The translations under genes were made by a program, and so were the position numbers. A stretch of DNA of 64,000 bases from Pseudomonas sp. Ga0074129. Its GTDB lineage: Bacteria; Pseudomonadota; Gammaproteobacteria; Pseudomonadales; Pseudomonadaceae. The stretch's first letter is position 1; the number at the start of each line of letters is the position of its first letter. Below, in pieces: positions 30,793-42,988 of this stretch. The notes under the pieces are model-generated. The model had not been told where the DNA came from, did not search any database, and saw only the letters and a list, made by a program, of their open reading frames with translations. Location of the stretch: the NCBI GenBank assembly GCA_001465025.1, contig LNDO01000062.1, positions 1 through 64,000 on the forward strand. The letters run 5' to 3'.

Positions 30793-31236
30793 CTACCGAG
30801 GATTGCTCGCCCGAAACAATTGCGATCCACACGCGTGGCAGGCTTTAACCCCACGCCCGGACTGCCAGCCCGCTGGCGCACCGCACATCGCGCAACACAG
30901 CTGCAGGCGACGCTTGAGCAACGGCTTGACCTTACTCGGTAACGGTGGAGGCACCTTCTGATTAATACGCGCCGCTTTGCGCGAACTGGGTAACTGCTCA
31001 ATCTGCGTCATCTCCTGCGCAGCAGCATGCCAGCCGCGCAGCCAATTCAGATCACGGTTGAGGTAGGCACGAATCAGCTCCATCTCGGCAGCAGTCAGGC
31101 CGCGCAATTCCAGCTCTTCAAGCGGTTGCGCCGACAGCACACTCAACCCATCGGCTTCATCCAAGGCAATGGCCAAGCGCTGCAAGAGACGCTCGTAAAG
31201 CCCTCCTGGTGGAACACCGCGCCTTGATTCAGCCAT
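30793..31236 (-). CDS. Zinc-ribbon protein (YbeL/DUF1451-like)
   Basis: The 147-residue protein has a helical N-terminus (with YERLLQRLAIALDEA and RGLTAAEMELIRAYLNRDL) and a C-terminal zinc ribbon made of CAMC and CHAC 15 residues apart (about 116-137). The arrangement resembles E. coli YbeL, which also lies near leuS. The assignment to that family is from layout and motifs, not a search. The GAGGTGAG site supports the ATG at 31236. Confidence 0.7.
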   Translation of the reverse strand: MAESRRGVPPGGLYERLLQRLAIALDEADGLSVLSAQPLEELELRGLTAAEMELIRAYLNRDLNWLRGWHAAAQEMTQIEQLPSSRKAARINQKVPPPLPSKVKPLLKRRLQLCCAMCGAPAGWQSGRGVKACHACGSQLFRASNPR

Positions 31237-31282
31237 AACTCACCTCATACGGGGGCGATTGCGGCCCCCTAACCAAGCTTAG

Positions 31283-34039
<2,757 letters not shown>

Positions 34040-34047
34040 TAAAAACC

Positions 34048-34070
34048 CGGCACGCCCACAGGGCGTGCCG
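34048..34070 (+). promoter_or_regulatory. Hairpin between leuS and lptE
   Basis: CGGCACGCCC pairs perfectly with GGGCGTGCCG (34048-34057 and 34061-34070) around ACA. No T-run follows on the plus strand, so full termination before lptE is not implied; it could slow transcription or stabilise the 3' end. Confidence 0.45.
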
Positions 34071-34093
34071 CAGTGTTAGCCAAGGGGAAAAAC

Positions 34094-34705
34094 ATGCTCA
34101 AACGGAATCTGTTGGTAATCGGCCTGGCCACCCTGCTCAGCGCTTGCGGCTTCCAACTGCGCGGCACCAACGACGTTCAATTCGCACTCAGCGAACTGGA
34201 TGTCAGCGCGCGCAATGCCTACGGCGAAACCGTCAAACAGGTGCGCGACGTGCTGCAGAACAACGGCGTGCGCGTGTATCCCGGCGCGCCTTACCGCCTA
34301 ATCCTCAGCAATGAACAGGAAAGCCGCCGCGCCGCAAGCTTCACCAGCGCCGCGCGCACAGCCGAATACGAGCTGAATAAAACCCTCGAGTACGAAATCC
34401 GTGGCAGCAAGAACCTGCTGCTGTTGAGCGACAAGGTCGAAGCGCAAAACTACTACAACCAAGACGGCAACAACCTGATTGGCGGCGATCAGGAAGCAGC
34501 GCAGGTTCGCCAGGAAATGGACCGTGAACTGGTCCAGCAACTGGCCCTGCGCCTGCAACAAATCACCCCGGCTCAGCTTGACCAGTTGCAACAAACCGCA
34601 GAGGCCAAAGCACAAGCCGAAGCCCAGGCATTGGAAGCCGCACGCCAAGAGCAGGCGGCGCAACCGCAGCAGTCGCCGATCCAGTTGCCGATCCCCGCCC
34701 AGTAA
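34094..34705 (+). CDS. lptE: LPS-assembly lipoprotein LptE
   Basis: Outer-membrane lipoprotein that plugs and assembles LptD for LPS insertion. The 203-residue precursor has a signal peptide with lipobox LLSAC (Cys at about 16), followed by GFQLRG. The C-terminal 45 residues are rich in Ala and Gln and probably disordered. The ATG at 34094 follows AAGGGG by 6 bases. It lies between leuS and holA, as in E. coli and other Pseudomonas. Confidence 0.92.
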   Translation: MLKRNLLVIGLATLLSACGFQLRGTNDVQFALSELDVSARNAYGETVKQVRDVLQNNGVRVYPGAPYRLILSNEQESRRAASFTSAARTAEYELNKTLEYEIRGSKNLLLLSDKVEAQNYYNQDGNNLIGGDQEAAQVRQEMDRELVQQLALRLQQITPAQLDQLQQTAEAKAQAEAQALEAARQEQAAQPQQSPIQLPIPAQ

Positions 34706-34742
34706 GTGTGTCGGGCCGCGCAGGCGGCCCGTATCTCTCGCA

Positions 34743-35777
34743 ATGAAACTCAACCCCGCACAACTCGGCAAACACCTGCAGGGCAACCTAAGCCCTGTCT
34801 ATGTGATCAGTGGCGACGAACCGCTGCTCTGTCAGGAAGCCACCGACACCATTCGCGCTGCGACCCGCCAACAGGGTTTCAGCGAGCGTCAGGTGTTTAA
34901 CGCGGACAACAACTTTGACTGGGGCAACCTGCTGCAAGCCGGTGCCAGCCTGTCGTTGTTTGCCGACAAACGCCTGCTTGAGTTGCGCGTGCCCAATGGC
35001 AAGCCCGGCGACAAGGGCGCGAGCGCCTTGCTCGAATACCTCGCCCGCCCCGCCGAAGACACTGTACTGTTGATCAGCCTGCCGAAACTTGACGGCAGCG
35101 CGCAGAAGACTAAATGGGGCAAGGCACTGATCGACGGCGCGCAAACCCAGTTCGTGCAGATCTGGCCGGTCGATGCCCATCAACTGCCGCAATGGATTCG
35201 CCAGCGCCTCGCTCAGTCAGGCCTGACTGCCAGCGCCGAAGCCATCGACATGATCGCCGTGCGCGTCGAAGGCAACCTGCTGGCCGCCGCCCAAGAAATT
35301 GAAAAGCTCAAACTGCTGGCCGAAGGCACTCAGATTGATGTGGACACCGTGCATGCTTCGGTCGCCGACAGCGCTCGTTTCGACGTGTTCGGCCTGATCG
35401 ACGCCGCTCTGAACGGCGAAGCCGCCCATGCCTTGCGCATGCTCGAAGGGTTGCGCGGCGAAGGCGTCGAGCCACCTGTCATTCTGTGGGCTTTGGCGCG
35501 GGAAATTCGCCTGCTAGCCACCATCGCCCAGCAGTTCGCTCAAGGCATGCCCTTGGACAAAGCCTTCAGCTCAGCCCGCCCGCCCGTCTGGGACAAGCGC
35601 CGACCGCTGGTCAGCAAAGCCCTGCAGCGCCTATCTGCCGCACGCTGGGCCGCGCTGCTGCAAGATGCCCAACAGATCGACGCACAGATCAAAGGCCAAG
35701 CGGGCGGCGACCCTTGGCGCGGTTTAAGCCTGCTGACCCTGGCAATCTGCGGTCAGCGCCTGGCGCTCACTCGCTAA
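34743..35777 (+). CDS. holA: DNA polymerase III subunit delta
   Basis: Clamp-loader delta subunit that opens the beta sliding clamp. The 344-residue protein begins MKLNPAQLGKHLQ and has the delta motif SLFADKRLLELRV (beta-binding region, about 65-80) and the C-terminal ARPPVWDKRRPLV. The ATG at 34743 was chosen over longer in-frame readings since these would lie over lptE. Confidence 0.93.
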   Translation: MKLNPAQLGKHLQGNLSPVYVISGDEPLLCQEATDTIRAATRQQGFSERQVFNADNNFDWGNLLQAGASLSLFADKRLLELRVPNGKPGDKGASALLEYLARPAEDTVLLISLPKLDGSAQKTKWGKALIDGAQTQFVQIWPVDAHQLPQWIRQRLAQSGLTASAEAIDMIAVRVEGNLLAAAQEIEKLKLLAEGTQIDVDTVHASVADSARFDVFGLIDAALNGEAAHALRMLEGLRGEGVEPPVILWALAREIRLLATIAQQFAQGMPLDKAFSSARPPVWDKRRPLVSKALQRLSAARWAALLQDAQQIDAQIKGQAGGDPWRGLSLLTLAICGQRLALTR

Positions 35778-35860
35778 TCGGCAGCATCTGGACTTTCCCA
35801 CATGAGCGGCGCATCCTTTGCGCGCGCTGCTATGTGCAGTGCCACGCCGGAGAGAAAACC

Positions 35861-36019
35861 ATGGCAAAGAACCGCAGCAAACGACCCAACAAAGCCAAAT
35901 CCCTGATTGCCCAACCGCTGTTCCGCTCTCGCCTAGAGACACCAGCCAAAGGCAAAGGCAGCTACCGCCGCGAAGCCTCCCAGCAAAACTGGGAGGCTTC
36001 TTACCTTCTGGCCGCCTGA
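35861..36019 (+). CDS. arfA: Alternative ribosome-rescue factor ArfA
   Basis: Rescues ribosomes stalled on non-stop mRNA by recruiting RF2, as a backup to tmRNA. The 52-residue protein matches the ArfA core: PLFRSRLE, then KGKGSYRRE, then NWEAS near the C-terminus, in a basic peptide. GGAGAG lies 6 bases before the ATG. A perfect hairpin lies inside the coding region before the stop codon. The gene is between holA and a lytic transglycosylase. Confidence 0.9.
   Translation: MAKNRSKRPNKAKSLIAQPLFRSRLETPAKGKGSYRREASQQNWEASYLLAA
35972..36000 (+). terminator. Perfect hairpin inside the arfA coding region
   Basis: Twelve bases (35972-35983) pair perfectly with 35989-36000 around a 5-base loop, 16 bases before the arfA stop. 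It spells the Glu-Ala-Ser and Trp-Glu-Ala-Ser codons. In E. coli the arfA hairpin is a terminator and RNase III site that makes the message non-stop, which limits ArfA unless tmRNA is absent. Confidence 0.8.
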
Positions 36020-36091
36020 AACGCCCGCCACAGCCCGCACAACATGCCTTTCATGCTAAGGTTACGGCCTGCGAAACATGCCGAGACCACC

Positions 36092-37381
36092 ATGTCCTAC
36101 CTGCTTCTACGTGGCCTTTCCAACTGCGCCACCGCCTGCACACTGCTGCTTCTGACTGCCTGCGCCGAAGTGCCTGCTCAGCCGCTTCCCGTCGCCCCCC
36201 TTCCCAGCGCCAGTCCCGCAGCCATAACGGCATCTACTGCAATGCCAGCACCAGCACCGTTACTCACCTTTGAAGAGTGGCGCATGCTCCTGCGCAGCGA
36301 TGCGATTGCCGCCGGAATTAATGCTGATCTGTTCGACCGTACATTCGCTGGCCTGACCCTCGACCCTAATGTGGTTCGCGCGGATAACAGCCAGCCCGAA
36401 TTCACCCGCCCGGTATGGGAATATATCGACGGTGCGGTGTCGGTATCGCGTATCGCACAGGGCCGCCTGCTCAAGGCGCAACATCGGCCGACGCTGAAAG
36501 CCGTGCGCAAGGCTTATGCAGTCGACCATGAAGTGCTGATCGCCATCTGGGGCATGGAAAGCAATTACGGTAGCAACATTGGCAGCCACAACGTGATCCG
36601 CTCACTGGCCACGCTGGCCTTCGACGGGCGCCGCCAAGTGTTCTGGCGTACACAGTTGTTGGCCGCGCTGCAAATTCTGCAAAACGGCGATGCTCCAGCC
36701 CAGGGCCTGATCGGCTCGTGGGCCGGCGCCATGGGTCAGACACAGTTCATGCCCACCACCTTCAATGAACACGCCGTGGACTTTGACGGTGACGGTCGCC
36801 GCGACCTTTGGCGCTCAACCCCCGACGCCCTCGCCTCGGCCGCCCACTACCTGCAAGCATCAGGCTGGGAAAATGGCCAACCCTGGGGGTTTGAAGTCAA
36901 CCTGCCGCAGGGCTTCGATTACGCCCTGGCTGATCCTGAAATCCGCCGCAGCGTGGCGCAATGGCGCATCCTAGGGATCAATCCGACCAGAGCGATTGAC
37001 GTCAATGAACACAGCCTGGCCACCCTGTTCCTGCCCGCCGGACATCGTGGCCCGGCATTCTTACTGCTGAATAACTTCCGTAGCATTCTCAAGTACAACA
37101 ACTCGACCGCTTACGCCCTGGCCATCGGCCTGCTGTCTGACGCGCTGGATGGCAACCCAGGCGTGCAAGCGACATGGCCGCGCACGGATCGCCAGTTAGG
37201 CCGCAGCGAGCGCATCGAACTGCAAGAGTTGCTCACCCGTAACGGCTTCGAACCCGGTCCGGCAGACGGCATCATCGGCGCTAACACGCGCAAAGCAGTA
37301 CGGGCATTCCAACAGCGCCAGGGTTTACCCGCAGATGGCTACCCCAGCCATGAGTTACTGCAAAAACTCCGTCAACCCTGA
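36092..37381 (+). CDS. Lytic murein transglycosylase (MltB family) with a peptidoglycan-binding domain
   Basis: Outer-membrane lipoprotein that cleaves peptidoglycan glycan strands. The 429-residue precursor has a signal with lipobox LTAC (Cys24), a SLT_2 transglycosylase domain (about 59-355) with catalytic Glu156 in WGMESNYG, and a C-terminal PG_binding_1 domain (about 373-428, GPADGIIGANTRKAVRAFQQ). The ATG at 36092 places the signal peptide at the N-terminus. It is separate from the SltB1-type enzyme at 41955-42965. In 37382-37516 there is only a short GGTGCCA/TGGCACC inverted repeat. Confidence 0.9.
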   Translation: MSYLLLRGLSNCATACTLLLLTACAEVPAQPLPVAPLPSASPAAITASTAMPAPAPLLTFEEWRMLLRSDAIAAGINADLFDRTFAGLTLDPNVVRADNSQPEFTRPVWEYIDGAVSVSRIAQGRLLKAQHRPTLKAVRKAYAVDHEVLIAIWGMESNYGSNIGSHNVIRSLATLAFDGRRQVFWRTQLLAALQILQNGDAPAQGLIGSWAGAMGQTQFMPTTFNEHAVDFDGDGRRDLWRSTPDALASAAHYLQASGWENGQPWGFEVNLPQGFDYALADPEIRRSVAQWRILGINPTRAIDVNEHSLATLFLPAGHRGPAFLLLNNFRSILKYNNSTAYALAIGLLSDALDGNPGVQATWPRTDRQLGRSERIELQELLTRNGFEPGPADGIIGANTRKAVRAFQQRQGLPADGYPSHELLQKLRQP

Positions 37382-37516
37382 GCATCACCGGTGCCAACTG
37401 GCACCGACGGCCATGGCCGCCGCGCAACACGGACTGATCAGTCAGCGTCTGTGATAAACTGCGCCGCGGCCACAAGCCGCCCCTTCCCGGAGCCTCTAGC
37501 GGAGCCCAGATAGCCG

Positions 37517-38569
37517 ATGTCCGACACACTCCCGCCGAAAACCATCGCCAGCGGCGAAAAATTCCGTACTGCACAAGGCATCACTGCCATCAAAGACGGG
37601 CAAAAACGCCGCAGCTCAAGCGAAGCTCAAGTATTTGAACCCAAGCCCAAATGGCTGAGAGTCAAAGCGCCAGGTGGTAGCCGTTTTGAAGCGGTCAAAC
37701 GCAATGTCGGCGAGCATCGCCTGAGTACCGTATGCCAGGAATCGCATTGCCCGAACATGGGCGAATGCTGGTCCAACGGCACGGCAACCATCATGCTCAT
37801 GGGCTCGGTTTGCACCCGCGCCTGCCGCTTCTGTGCCGTGGATACCGGCAACCCCAACGGCTGGCTGGACCTGGAAGAGCCGCAAAACACCGCAAAATCA
37901 GTTGAACTGATGGCCCTGCGCTATATCGTGCTGACCTCAGTGGATCGCGACGACCTCGACGACGGCGGCGCAGCGCACTATGCCGCCTGCGTACGGGCGA
38001 TAAAGGAGCGTACACCGCACGTGGTGGTGGAGGCCCTGACACCGGACTTTGACGGCGACCTGCTGGCCATCGAACGCGTGGTGGATTCCGGCCTAGAGGT
38101 GTTTGCGCAAAACGTAGAAACGGTCAAACGCCTGACCTACGATGTGCGCGACCCGCGTGCCGGCTACGAAAAAACCCTGCGCGCTCTTGAGCACGCCAAA
38201 CGTCATCGCCCACAAGTGCTGACCAAAACCAGCCTGATGCTGGGCCTGGGCGAAACCGACGAAGAAATCCTCGAAACCATGGATGACCTGCGCGCCATCG
38301 GCGTAGACATCCTTACACTCGGTCAATACCTGCAGCCCACTCGTAACCACCTGAAAGTGCAGCGCTGGGTCACGCCAGAAGCCTTTAATCAGTTCCGCGA
38401 CATTGGTTTGGCGAAAGGTTTTATGGAGGTCGCAGCAGGCCCGCTGGTGCGCTCCAGCTACCGCGCTGACCGGGTTTTTGAGAAGAACAACCTGGGCCTG
38501 GCCGCACCTGTACCCGTACCTGGCCAACAGATCGACAGCAGCCTGATCCCCGCGCTCAACCTGAGCTGA
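37517..38569 (+). CDS. lipA: Lipoyl synthase
   Basis: Radical SAM enzyme that inserts two sulfurs into octanoyl groups on dehydrogenase E2 and GcvH proteins. The 350-residue protein has the auxiliary cluster cysteines in [12 protein letters not shown] and the radical SAM CxxxCxxC in CTRACRFC. It is adjacent to and convergent with lipB, which supplies octanoylated protein. Confidence 0.96.
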   Translation: MSDTLPPKTIASGEKFRTAQGITAIKDGQKRRSSSEAQVFEPKPKWLRVKAPGGSRFEAVKRNVGEHRLSTVCQESHCPNMGECWSNGTATIMLMGSVCTRACRFCAVDTGNPNGWLDLEEPQNTAKSVELMALRYIVLTSVDRDDLDDGGAAHYAACVRAIKERTPHVVVEALTPDFDGDLLAIERVVDSGLEVFAQNVETVKRLTYDVRDPRAGYEKTLRALEHAKRHRPQVLTKTSLMLGLGETDEEILETMDDLRAIGVDILTLGQYLQPTRNHLKVQRWVTPEAFNQFRDIGLAKGFMEVAAGPLVRSSYRADRVFEKNNLGLAAPVPVPGQQIDSSLIPALNLS

Positions 38570-38583
38570 TCCGATAACGGCAA

Positions 38584-38614
38584 ATGACCCTGCTTCTAGT
38601 TCTAGCAGGGTCAT
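38584..38614. terminator. Hairpin between lipA and lipB
   Basis: ATGACCCTGCT pairs perfectly with AGCAGGGTCAT (38584-38594 and 38604-38614) around a 9-base loop. The symmetry suits the convergent 3' ends but no T-run follows on either side. Confidence 0.55.
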
Positions 38615-38637
38615 GACTCCAAACCATTACTAAGCGC

Positions 38638-39291
38638 TTAACCTGGCAGAACGCCCGGCAAACTCCGCGACTCTGCGTATTGCAGATGCTGCAGCAGTTG
38701 CGCGCGCAGCCGTGCAGCAACCTGAGCCATCACCAAGGGTTCATCAACCTGATCGGCAAGCTGCGTCATGCTCATGCCCGCATAGCCGCAGGGGTTGATG
38801 CGCTGGAACGGCTGCAAGTCCATGTCCACGTTCAACGCCAACCCGTGAAAAGAGCGGCCATTGCGGATACGCAGGCCAAGTGAGGCGATTTTCGCGCCGT
38901 TGACATACACACCCGGCGCATCGGGCTTGGCTGAAGCCTCGACGCCATAGCTGGCCAATAGATCAATCAGGCTGCGCTCAATGCGGCTGACCAACTCACG
39001 CACCCCGATACCACTGCGGCGTACATCCAGCAGCAGATACGCAACCAGCTGACCTGGCCCGTGGTAGGTCACCTGACCACCACGATCGACCTGCACCACC
39101 GGAATATCACCCGGGAACAACACATGCTCAGCCTTGCCTGCCTGCCCCTGGGTAAATACGGGCGCATGCTCCAGCAACCAGACTTCGTCGGCGGTAAAGC
39201 CATCACGCTCATCGGTAAAACGCTGCATCGCGTGCCAGGTCGGCTCATAGTCAACCTGACCGAGTTCGCGAAAGCCAAGCGGCAGTCTCAT
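38638..39291 (-). CDS. lipB: Lipoyl(octanoyl) transferase
   Basis: Transfers octanoate from acyl carrier protein to lipoyl domains. The 217-residue protein has the catalytic Lys in [10 protein letters not shown] and Cys in INPCGYAG, with [14 protein letters not shown] as the family signature. Its ATG overlaps the stop of the DUF493 gene (ATGA). It is the last gene of the proA-to-lipB run. Confidence 0.95.
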   Translation of the reverse strand: MRLPLGFRELGQVDYEPTWHAMQRFTDERDGFTADEVWLLEHAPVFTQGQAGKAEHVLFPGDIPVVQVDRGGQVTYHGPGQLVAYLLLDVRRSGIGVRELVSRIERSLIDLLASYGVEASAKPDAPGVYVNGAKIASLGLRIRNGRSFHGLALNVDMDLQPFQRINPCGYAGMSMTQLADQVDEPLVMAQVAARLRAQLLQHLQYAESRSLPGVLPG

Positions 39292-39566
39292 CAGAGCACC
39301 ATGTGCACAATGCCGGTCGCGCGCAGGGCGCTGTTGATATCGCGCAGTTGCTCCTCACCGGTCGCCACAATGTGCAACTGCACGGTGGTGTACTTGCCAT
39401 TACTGCTTTGCCGCTCAGCCAGGGAGCTGAGGTCGACCTCGGCGTATTTGCGCAGAATTTCGATGACTGTGTCGCGATAGCCGGCACCGCTGTTACCGAC
39501 GACCTTGATCGGATAATCCGGGCAAGGGAATTCAATTATGTGTGATTTAACGTCAGGTTGAGTCAT
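39291..39566 (-). CDS. ybeD: YbeD family (DUF493) protein
   Basis: The 91-residue protein has the UPF0250/DUF493 ferredoxin-like fold signature ([36 protein letters not shown]). Members sit beside lipB or dacA in many gammaproteobacteria, and the role is unknown. An ACT-like regulatory role in lipoylation has been suggested only by neighbourhood. It is coupled to lipB by a 1-base ATGA overlap. Confidence 0.9.
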   Translation of the reverse strand: MTQPDVKSHIIEFPCPDYPIKVVGNSGAGYRDTVIEILRKYAEVDLSSLAERQSSNGKYTTVQLHIVATGEEQLRDINSALRATGIVHMVL

Positions 39567-39590
39567 GGCTATGGCGGCCTCCTAAACCGT

Positions 39591-39623
39591 AAAAACAACA
39601 AAGCCCCTGCACAGGGCAGGGGC
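39591..39623 (-). terminator. Terminator after dacA
   Basis: On the minus strand GCCCCTGC/GCAGGGGC (39616-39623 and 39603-39610, loop of 5) is followed by TTTGTTGTTTTT, so dacA transcripts can end before ybeD and lipB. Confidence 0.75.
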
Positions 39624-39638
39624 GTTGTGATCAGACTA

Positions 39639-40814
39639 TCAGTTGAACAGCCCGAAGAAGAACAGGCTGATGCTGTCCCACAAACGACGGAAGAAGCTGC
39701 CTGCCTCAACCGCTTCCAGGGCAATCAGGTCGGCGCTGTGCACCACTTCCTCACCCAACTTGACCTCAACCTTGCCGATTACATCACCTTGGGCAATCGG
39801 CGCGGTTAGCTGAGGATTTAGGATCATCCCAGCCTGCAGCTTATCTAACTGCCCCTTGGGCAAGGTCAGACTCAGGTCCTTCGCCAGACCGGCTTTAACC
39901 AGGCGGGTCTGCCCTTTCCAGACTTGAGCCTGTGCCAACTCCTGACCTTTTTTGTAGAACGTGCGTGATTCAAAGAAGCGGAAACCATACGTCAGGAGTT
40001 TCTGCGTTTCAGCCGCACGGGCCGACTCACTGACAGTACCGAACACCGAGGTGATCATCCGAGCACCGTCACGCACAGCCGACGCAACCAAGCAGAAGCC
40101 AGCTTCTTCGGTATGGCCGGTTTTCAGGCCATCAACAGTTTTATCGCGCCACAACAGCAGATTGCGGTTGCCCTGTTTGATGTTGTTCCAGAGAAACTCC
40201 TTCTGGGCATAGATCGCGTAGTGCTCTTGGTCTTCGTCAATAATCGCCCGCGCCATGATGGCCATGTCATGGGCGCTGGAGTAATGCTCTGGGTGAGGCA
40301 GCCCAGTGGCATTCATAAAGTTACTGTTGGTCATGCCCAGGCGCGCAGCGGTTTCGTTCATCATGTCGGCGAAGGCGTCTTCACTGCCGGCAATGTACTC
40401 AGCCAGCGCAATGCTGGCGTCGTTACCGGACTGAATGATTACGCCATGCAGCAGGTCATCTACCGTGGCCTGGCTATTGAGCGGCAGGAACATAGTGGAG
40501 CCACCCGACGCTGCACCACCGGTGCGCCAGGCATGCTCACTGATTGGCACCAGATCCTGCTCACCGATCTTGCCTTTACGAATTTCCAAAGTCGCAATGT
40601 AAGCCGTCATCAGCTTGGTCAGACTCGCGGGGGGCAGCCGCTCATCACCATTGTTTTCCACCAGTATCTTGCCCGTCGCCGCATCCATCAGCACATAAGA
40701 CTTGGCGGCGAGCTGAGGGGCTGCGGGCATTGCTGACTGGTTAGCCCAGGCGGTGGATGCACTGAGCAAGCACAGTGACAGGAAAACGCGTTGCGTAAAG
40801 CTGAAGATATTCAT
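39639..40814 (-). CDS. dacA: D-alanyl-D-alanine carboxypeptidase (PBP5/6)
   Basis: Trims the terminal D-Ala from peptidoglycan pentapeptide. The 391-residue precursor has a signal peptide (about 1-24), S64-T-K67 with SLTK, S129GN, K231TG, a PBP5_C beta domain (about 275-365) and a C-terminal amphipathic helix (FFRRLWDSISLFFFGLF) that docks on the inner membrane. The ATG at 40814 is chosen for GAGAG upstream and the signal peptide. The P. aeruginosa gene is called dacC. Confidence 0.93.
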   Translation of the reverse strand: MNIFSFTQRVFLSLCLLSASTAWANQSAMPAAPQLAAKSYVLMDAATGKILVENNGDERLPPASLTKLMTAYIATLEIRKGKIGEQDLVPISEHAWRTGGAASGGSTMFLPLNSQATVDDLLHGVIIQSGNDASIALAEYIAGSEDAFADMMNETAARLGMTNSNFMNATGLPHPEHYSSAHDMAIMARAIIDEDQEHYAIYAQKEFLWNNIKQGNRNLLLWRDKTVDGLKTGHTEEAGFCLVASAVRDGARMITSVFGTVSESARAAETQKLLTYGFRFFESRTFYKKGQELAQAQVWKGQTRLVKAGLAKDLSLTLPKGQLDKLQAGMILNPQLTAPIAQGDVIGKVEVKLGEEVVHSADLIALEAVEAGSFFRRLWDSISLFFFGLFN

Positions 40815-40941
40815 CCGTCTCTCTAGATTACTGATGGTCGTTCTGGCACAGGGCCATAAGTTGCAAGTCACTCACCCTGATTGCATCAGGCAAATCAGGC
40901 GAGTAGGTGTTTAGTCCTGCAAAAGCGTGACAAGTGCCCGA

Positions 40942-41955
40942 TCAGTCAGCTTTAACCAGTGTCGGCTCGCCCAGGTTAGCCAGGCGCACGCTGTCTTGCA
41001 GTTGTTCAGCCTCGCGCTGGGTGTTCACCGGGCCCAATCGCACGCGGTGCAGGATCTGCTGGTTGCGTACCACTGAGCTGACGAACACTGGCGCAACCAC
41101 TGATTCGCTCAGCTTGGCCTTGAGTAACTCCGCAGCGTCCGGATTGGCGAAGGCGGCCACTTGGAGATACAGGCCAGACACTCCGACTAAAGCGTTTTTT
41201 TTTGCGTCAATCTGCACGGGGAGCACCGCGGCGGCATGCTGTTGTGGCGGCGGTGAATATTGCTCAATTGGCTGAGCAACGGGTTGTGCAACAGGCTTAG
41301 CCTGAGCGACCTGCTGCGGCGCAGCCAATACCATTGGCACTGGGCGGCCCTGCTGAGCCCACCACTCGTGCGGATCGATCCCCTCAACCTTAACGCGTGC
41401 GGTGCCGCTTTCGGCGTAGCCAAGCTTTTTCGCCGCCGCAAAGGAAAGGTCGATGATTCGGTCGGAATAGAACGGGCCGCGGTCATTGACCCGCAGAATC
41501 GCACTCTTACCGTTTTCCAGATTAGTTACACGCACATAACTCGGAAGCGGCAGGGTTTTGTGTGCTGCGGTCATGCCGTACAGGTCGTAAGTCTCGCCGT
41601 TCGCGGTAGCCTGGCCATGGAACTTAGTACCGTACCAAGACGCGGGGCCGACCGACTGATAACGACGCGCATCGGGAATCGGATAGTACTGCTTACCGAA
41701 AACGGTATACGGGCTGGCTTTGACCGGGCCGTAATGCGGCATGGGCACGGCATCTGGGATTTTTGATACATCAACATCCCACCAAGGCGCCCCGTCCTTG
41801 TGCGGGCGGTTGAAATCCGACGGGCCGGAAATGCCACCGCCTTGCTGTATGGGAGCAGTCGGCGTGACAGGCTCAGGCGCACGGGTCGACGAGCAACTGG
41901 CTAGCAGCAGCGCAAAACTGCCACAGGCAGCCAATTTAAACGGCAAACGCGACAT
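40942..41955 (-). CDS. rlpA: Septal ring lytic transglycosylase RlpA with SPOR domain
   Basis: Outer-membrane lipoprotein that cleaves denuded peptidoglycan at the septum. The 337-residue precursor has a lipobox LLASC (Cys at about 21), a DPBB domain with ASWYGTKFHGQATANGE and ILRVNDRGPF, a Gln/Pro-rich linker (about 215-255), and a C-terminal SPOR domain (about 262-335). The ATG at 41955 overlaps the sltB1 stop by one base (TGATG). This is a second, larger RlpA paralogue in the window. Confidence 0.92.
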   Translation of the reverse strand: MSRLPFKLAACGSFALLLASCSSTRAPEPVTPTAPIQQGGGISGPSDFNRPHKDGAPWWDVDVSKIPDAVPMPHYGPVKASPYTVFGKQYYPIPDARRYQSVGPASWYGTKFHGQATANGETYDLYGMTAAHKTLPLPSYVRVTNLENGKSAILRVNDRGPFYSDRIIDLSFAAAKKLGYAESGTARVKVEGIDPHEWWAQQGRPVPMVLAAPQQVAQAKPVAQPVAQPIEQYSPPPQQHAAAVLPVQIDAKKNALVGVSGLYLQVAAFANPDAAELLKAKLSESVVAPVFVSSVVRNQQILHRVRLGPVNTQREAEQLQDSVRLANLGEPTLVKAD

Positions 41956-42965
41956 CAATTATTACCCCGTGCCTCAACCAACAACTCGGCCAGCTGATTA
42001 ACTGCCATTGCATACATTACGCTGCGATTGTAGCGGGTGATGACATAGAAATTCGGCAGACCCAGCCAGTACTCATCCCCAGCTGCGCCTTGCAGACGGA
42101 ATGCCGTGACAGGTAGATCGTTGGCTAAAGGGTCAGCACTTGTCCACCCCAAGCTACGCAACTCTGCAACGTTCTTAACCGGTTCCAGGCCGACGGTCAG
42201 GCCCTTATCCACATCGGCCCCGTTGACGGTGGCCGCACTGACGACCGGCTGGCCAGGCTGCCAGCGGTGCTGTTTGAAGTAGCTGGCCACGCTGCCGATG
42301 GCGTCCGCTGGATTGGTCCAAATATTAATGTGTCCGTCACCGTCGAAATCCACGGCATAGGCACGAAAGCTACTCGGCATAAACTGCGGCAGGCCCATGG
42401 CGCCGGCATAGGAGCCTTTCAGCCCGATCGGATCGACCTGCTCTTCACGCGTCAGCAGCAGAAACTCACGCAACTCTTTTCGAAAGAACGGCGCGCGCGG
42501 CGGATAATCAAAAGCCAGCGTCGACAGTGCATCCATCACCCGCCAACTGCCGGTATTACCGCCGTAGAAAGTTTCCACGCCGATAATGGCCACAATGATT
42601 TGCGCCGGCACACCGTACTCGGCTTCGGCGCGCGCAAGCGTCGCTTCGTGCTGCTTCCAGAACGCGGCACCCTGAGTAATGCGCTTGTCAGTAATGAAGA
42701 TCGGTCGGTAGTCTTTCCAAGGTTTAACCTTTTCTGCCGGGCGCGAAATGGCATCCAAAATGGCCTGCTTGCGCTCGACCTGAGCAAACAGATCAACCAA
42801 CTGCTCACCGGCAAAGCCATAGTCACGGGTCATCTCAGCGATGAACTCATCGACCTGCGGCGACTGTTGATAGTCAGCAGCCAAGACCGGCTGCGCCGTT
42901 GCGCAAAAACCAGCCAAGAGCAACCAAGGCGCCTTACGAACCATCCAACCACGCGCGTTTTGCAT
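41955..42965 (-). CDS. sltB1: Lytic murein transglycosylase B (SltB1-type)
   Basis: Periplasmic transglycosylase. The 336-residue precursor has a signal peptide (about 12-29, ending QPVLA) without a lipobox, so it should be soluble, like P. aeruginosa SltB1. The catalytic Glu131 is in GVETFYG and the SLT_2 motif YAGAMGLPQFMPSSFRAYAVDFDGDG is present. The ATG at 42965 follows AAGG and puts the signal at the N-terminus. It is the third gene of the pbpA-rodA-sltB1-rlpA chain. Confidence 0.92.
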   Translation of the reverse strand: MQNARGWMVRKAPWLLLAGFCATAQPVLAADYQQSPQVDEFIAEMTRDYGFAGEQLVDLFAQVERKQAILDAISRPAEKVKPWKDYRPIFITDKRITQGAAFWKQHEATLARAEAEYGVPAQIIVAIIGVETFYGGNTGSWRVMDALSTLAFDYPPRAPFFRKELREFLLLTREEQVDPIGLKGSYAGAMGLPQFMPSSFRAYAVDFDGDGHINIWTNPADAIGSVASYFKQHRWQPGQPVVSAATVNGADVDKGLTVGLEPVKNVAELRSLGWTSADPLANDLPVTAFRLQGAAGDEYWLGLPNFYVITRYNRSVMYAMAVNQLAELLVEARGNN

Positions 42966-42988
42966 TGAATACCTTGTCTCAATCAAAT

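Noticed and set aside
37385..37516. Short palindromes before lipA as a regulator site
   Set aside because: The GGTGCCA/TGGCACC and ACTGATCAGT repeats are short and there is no further support.
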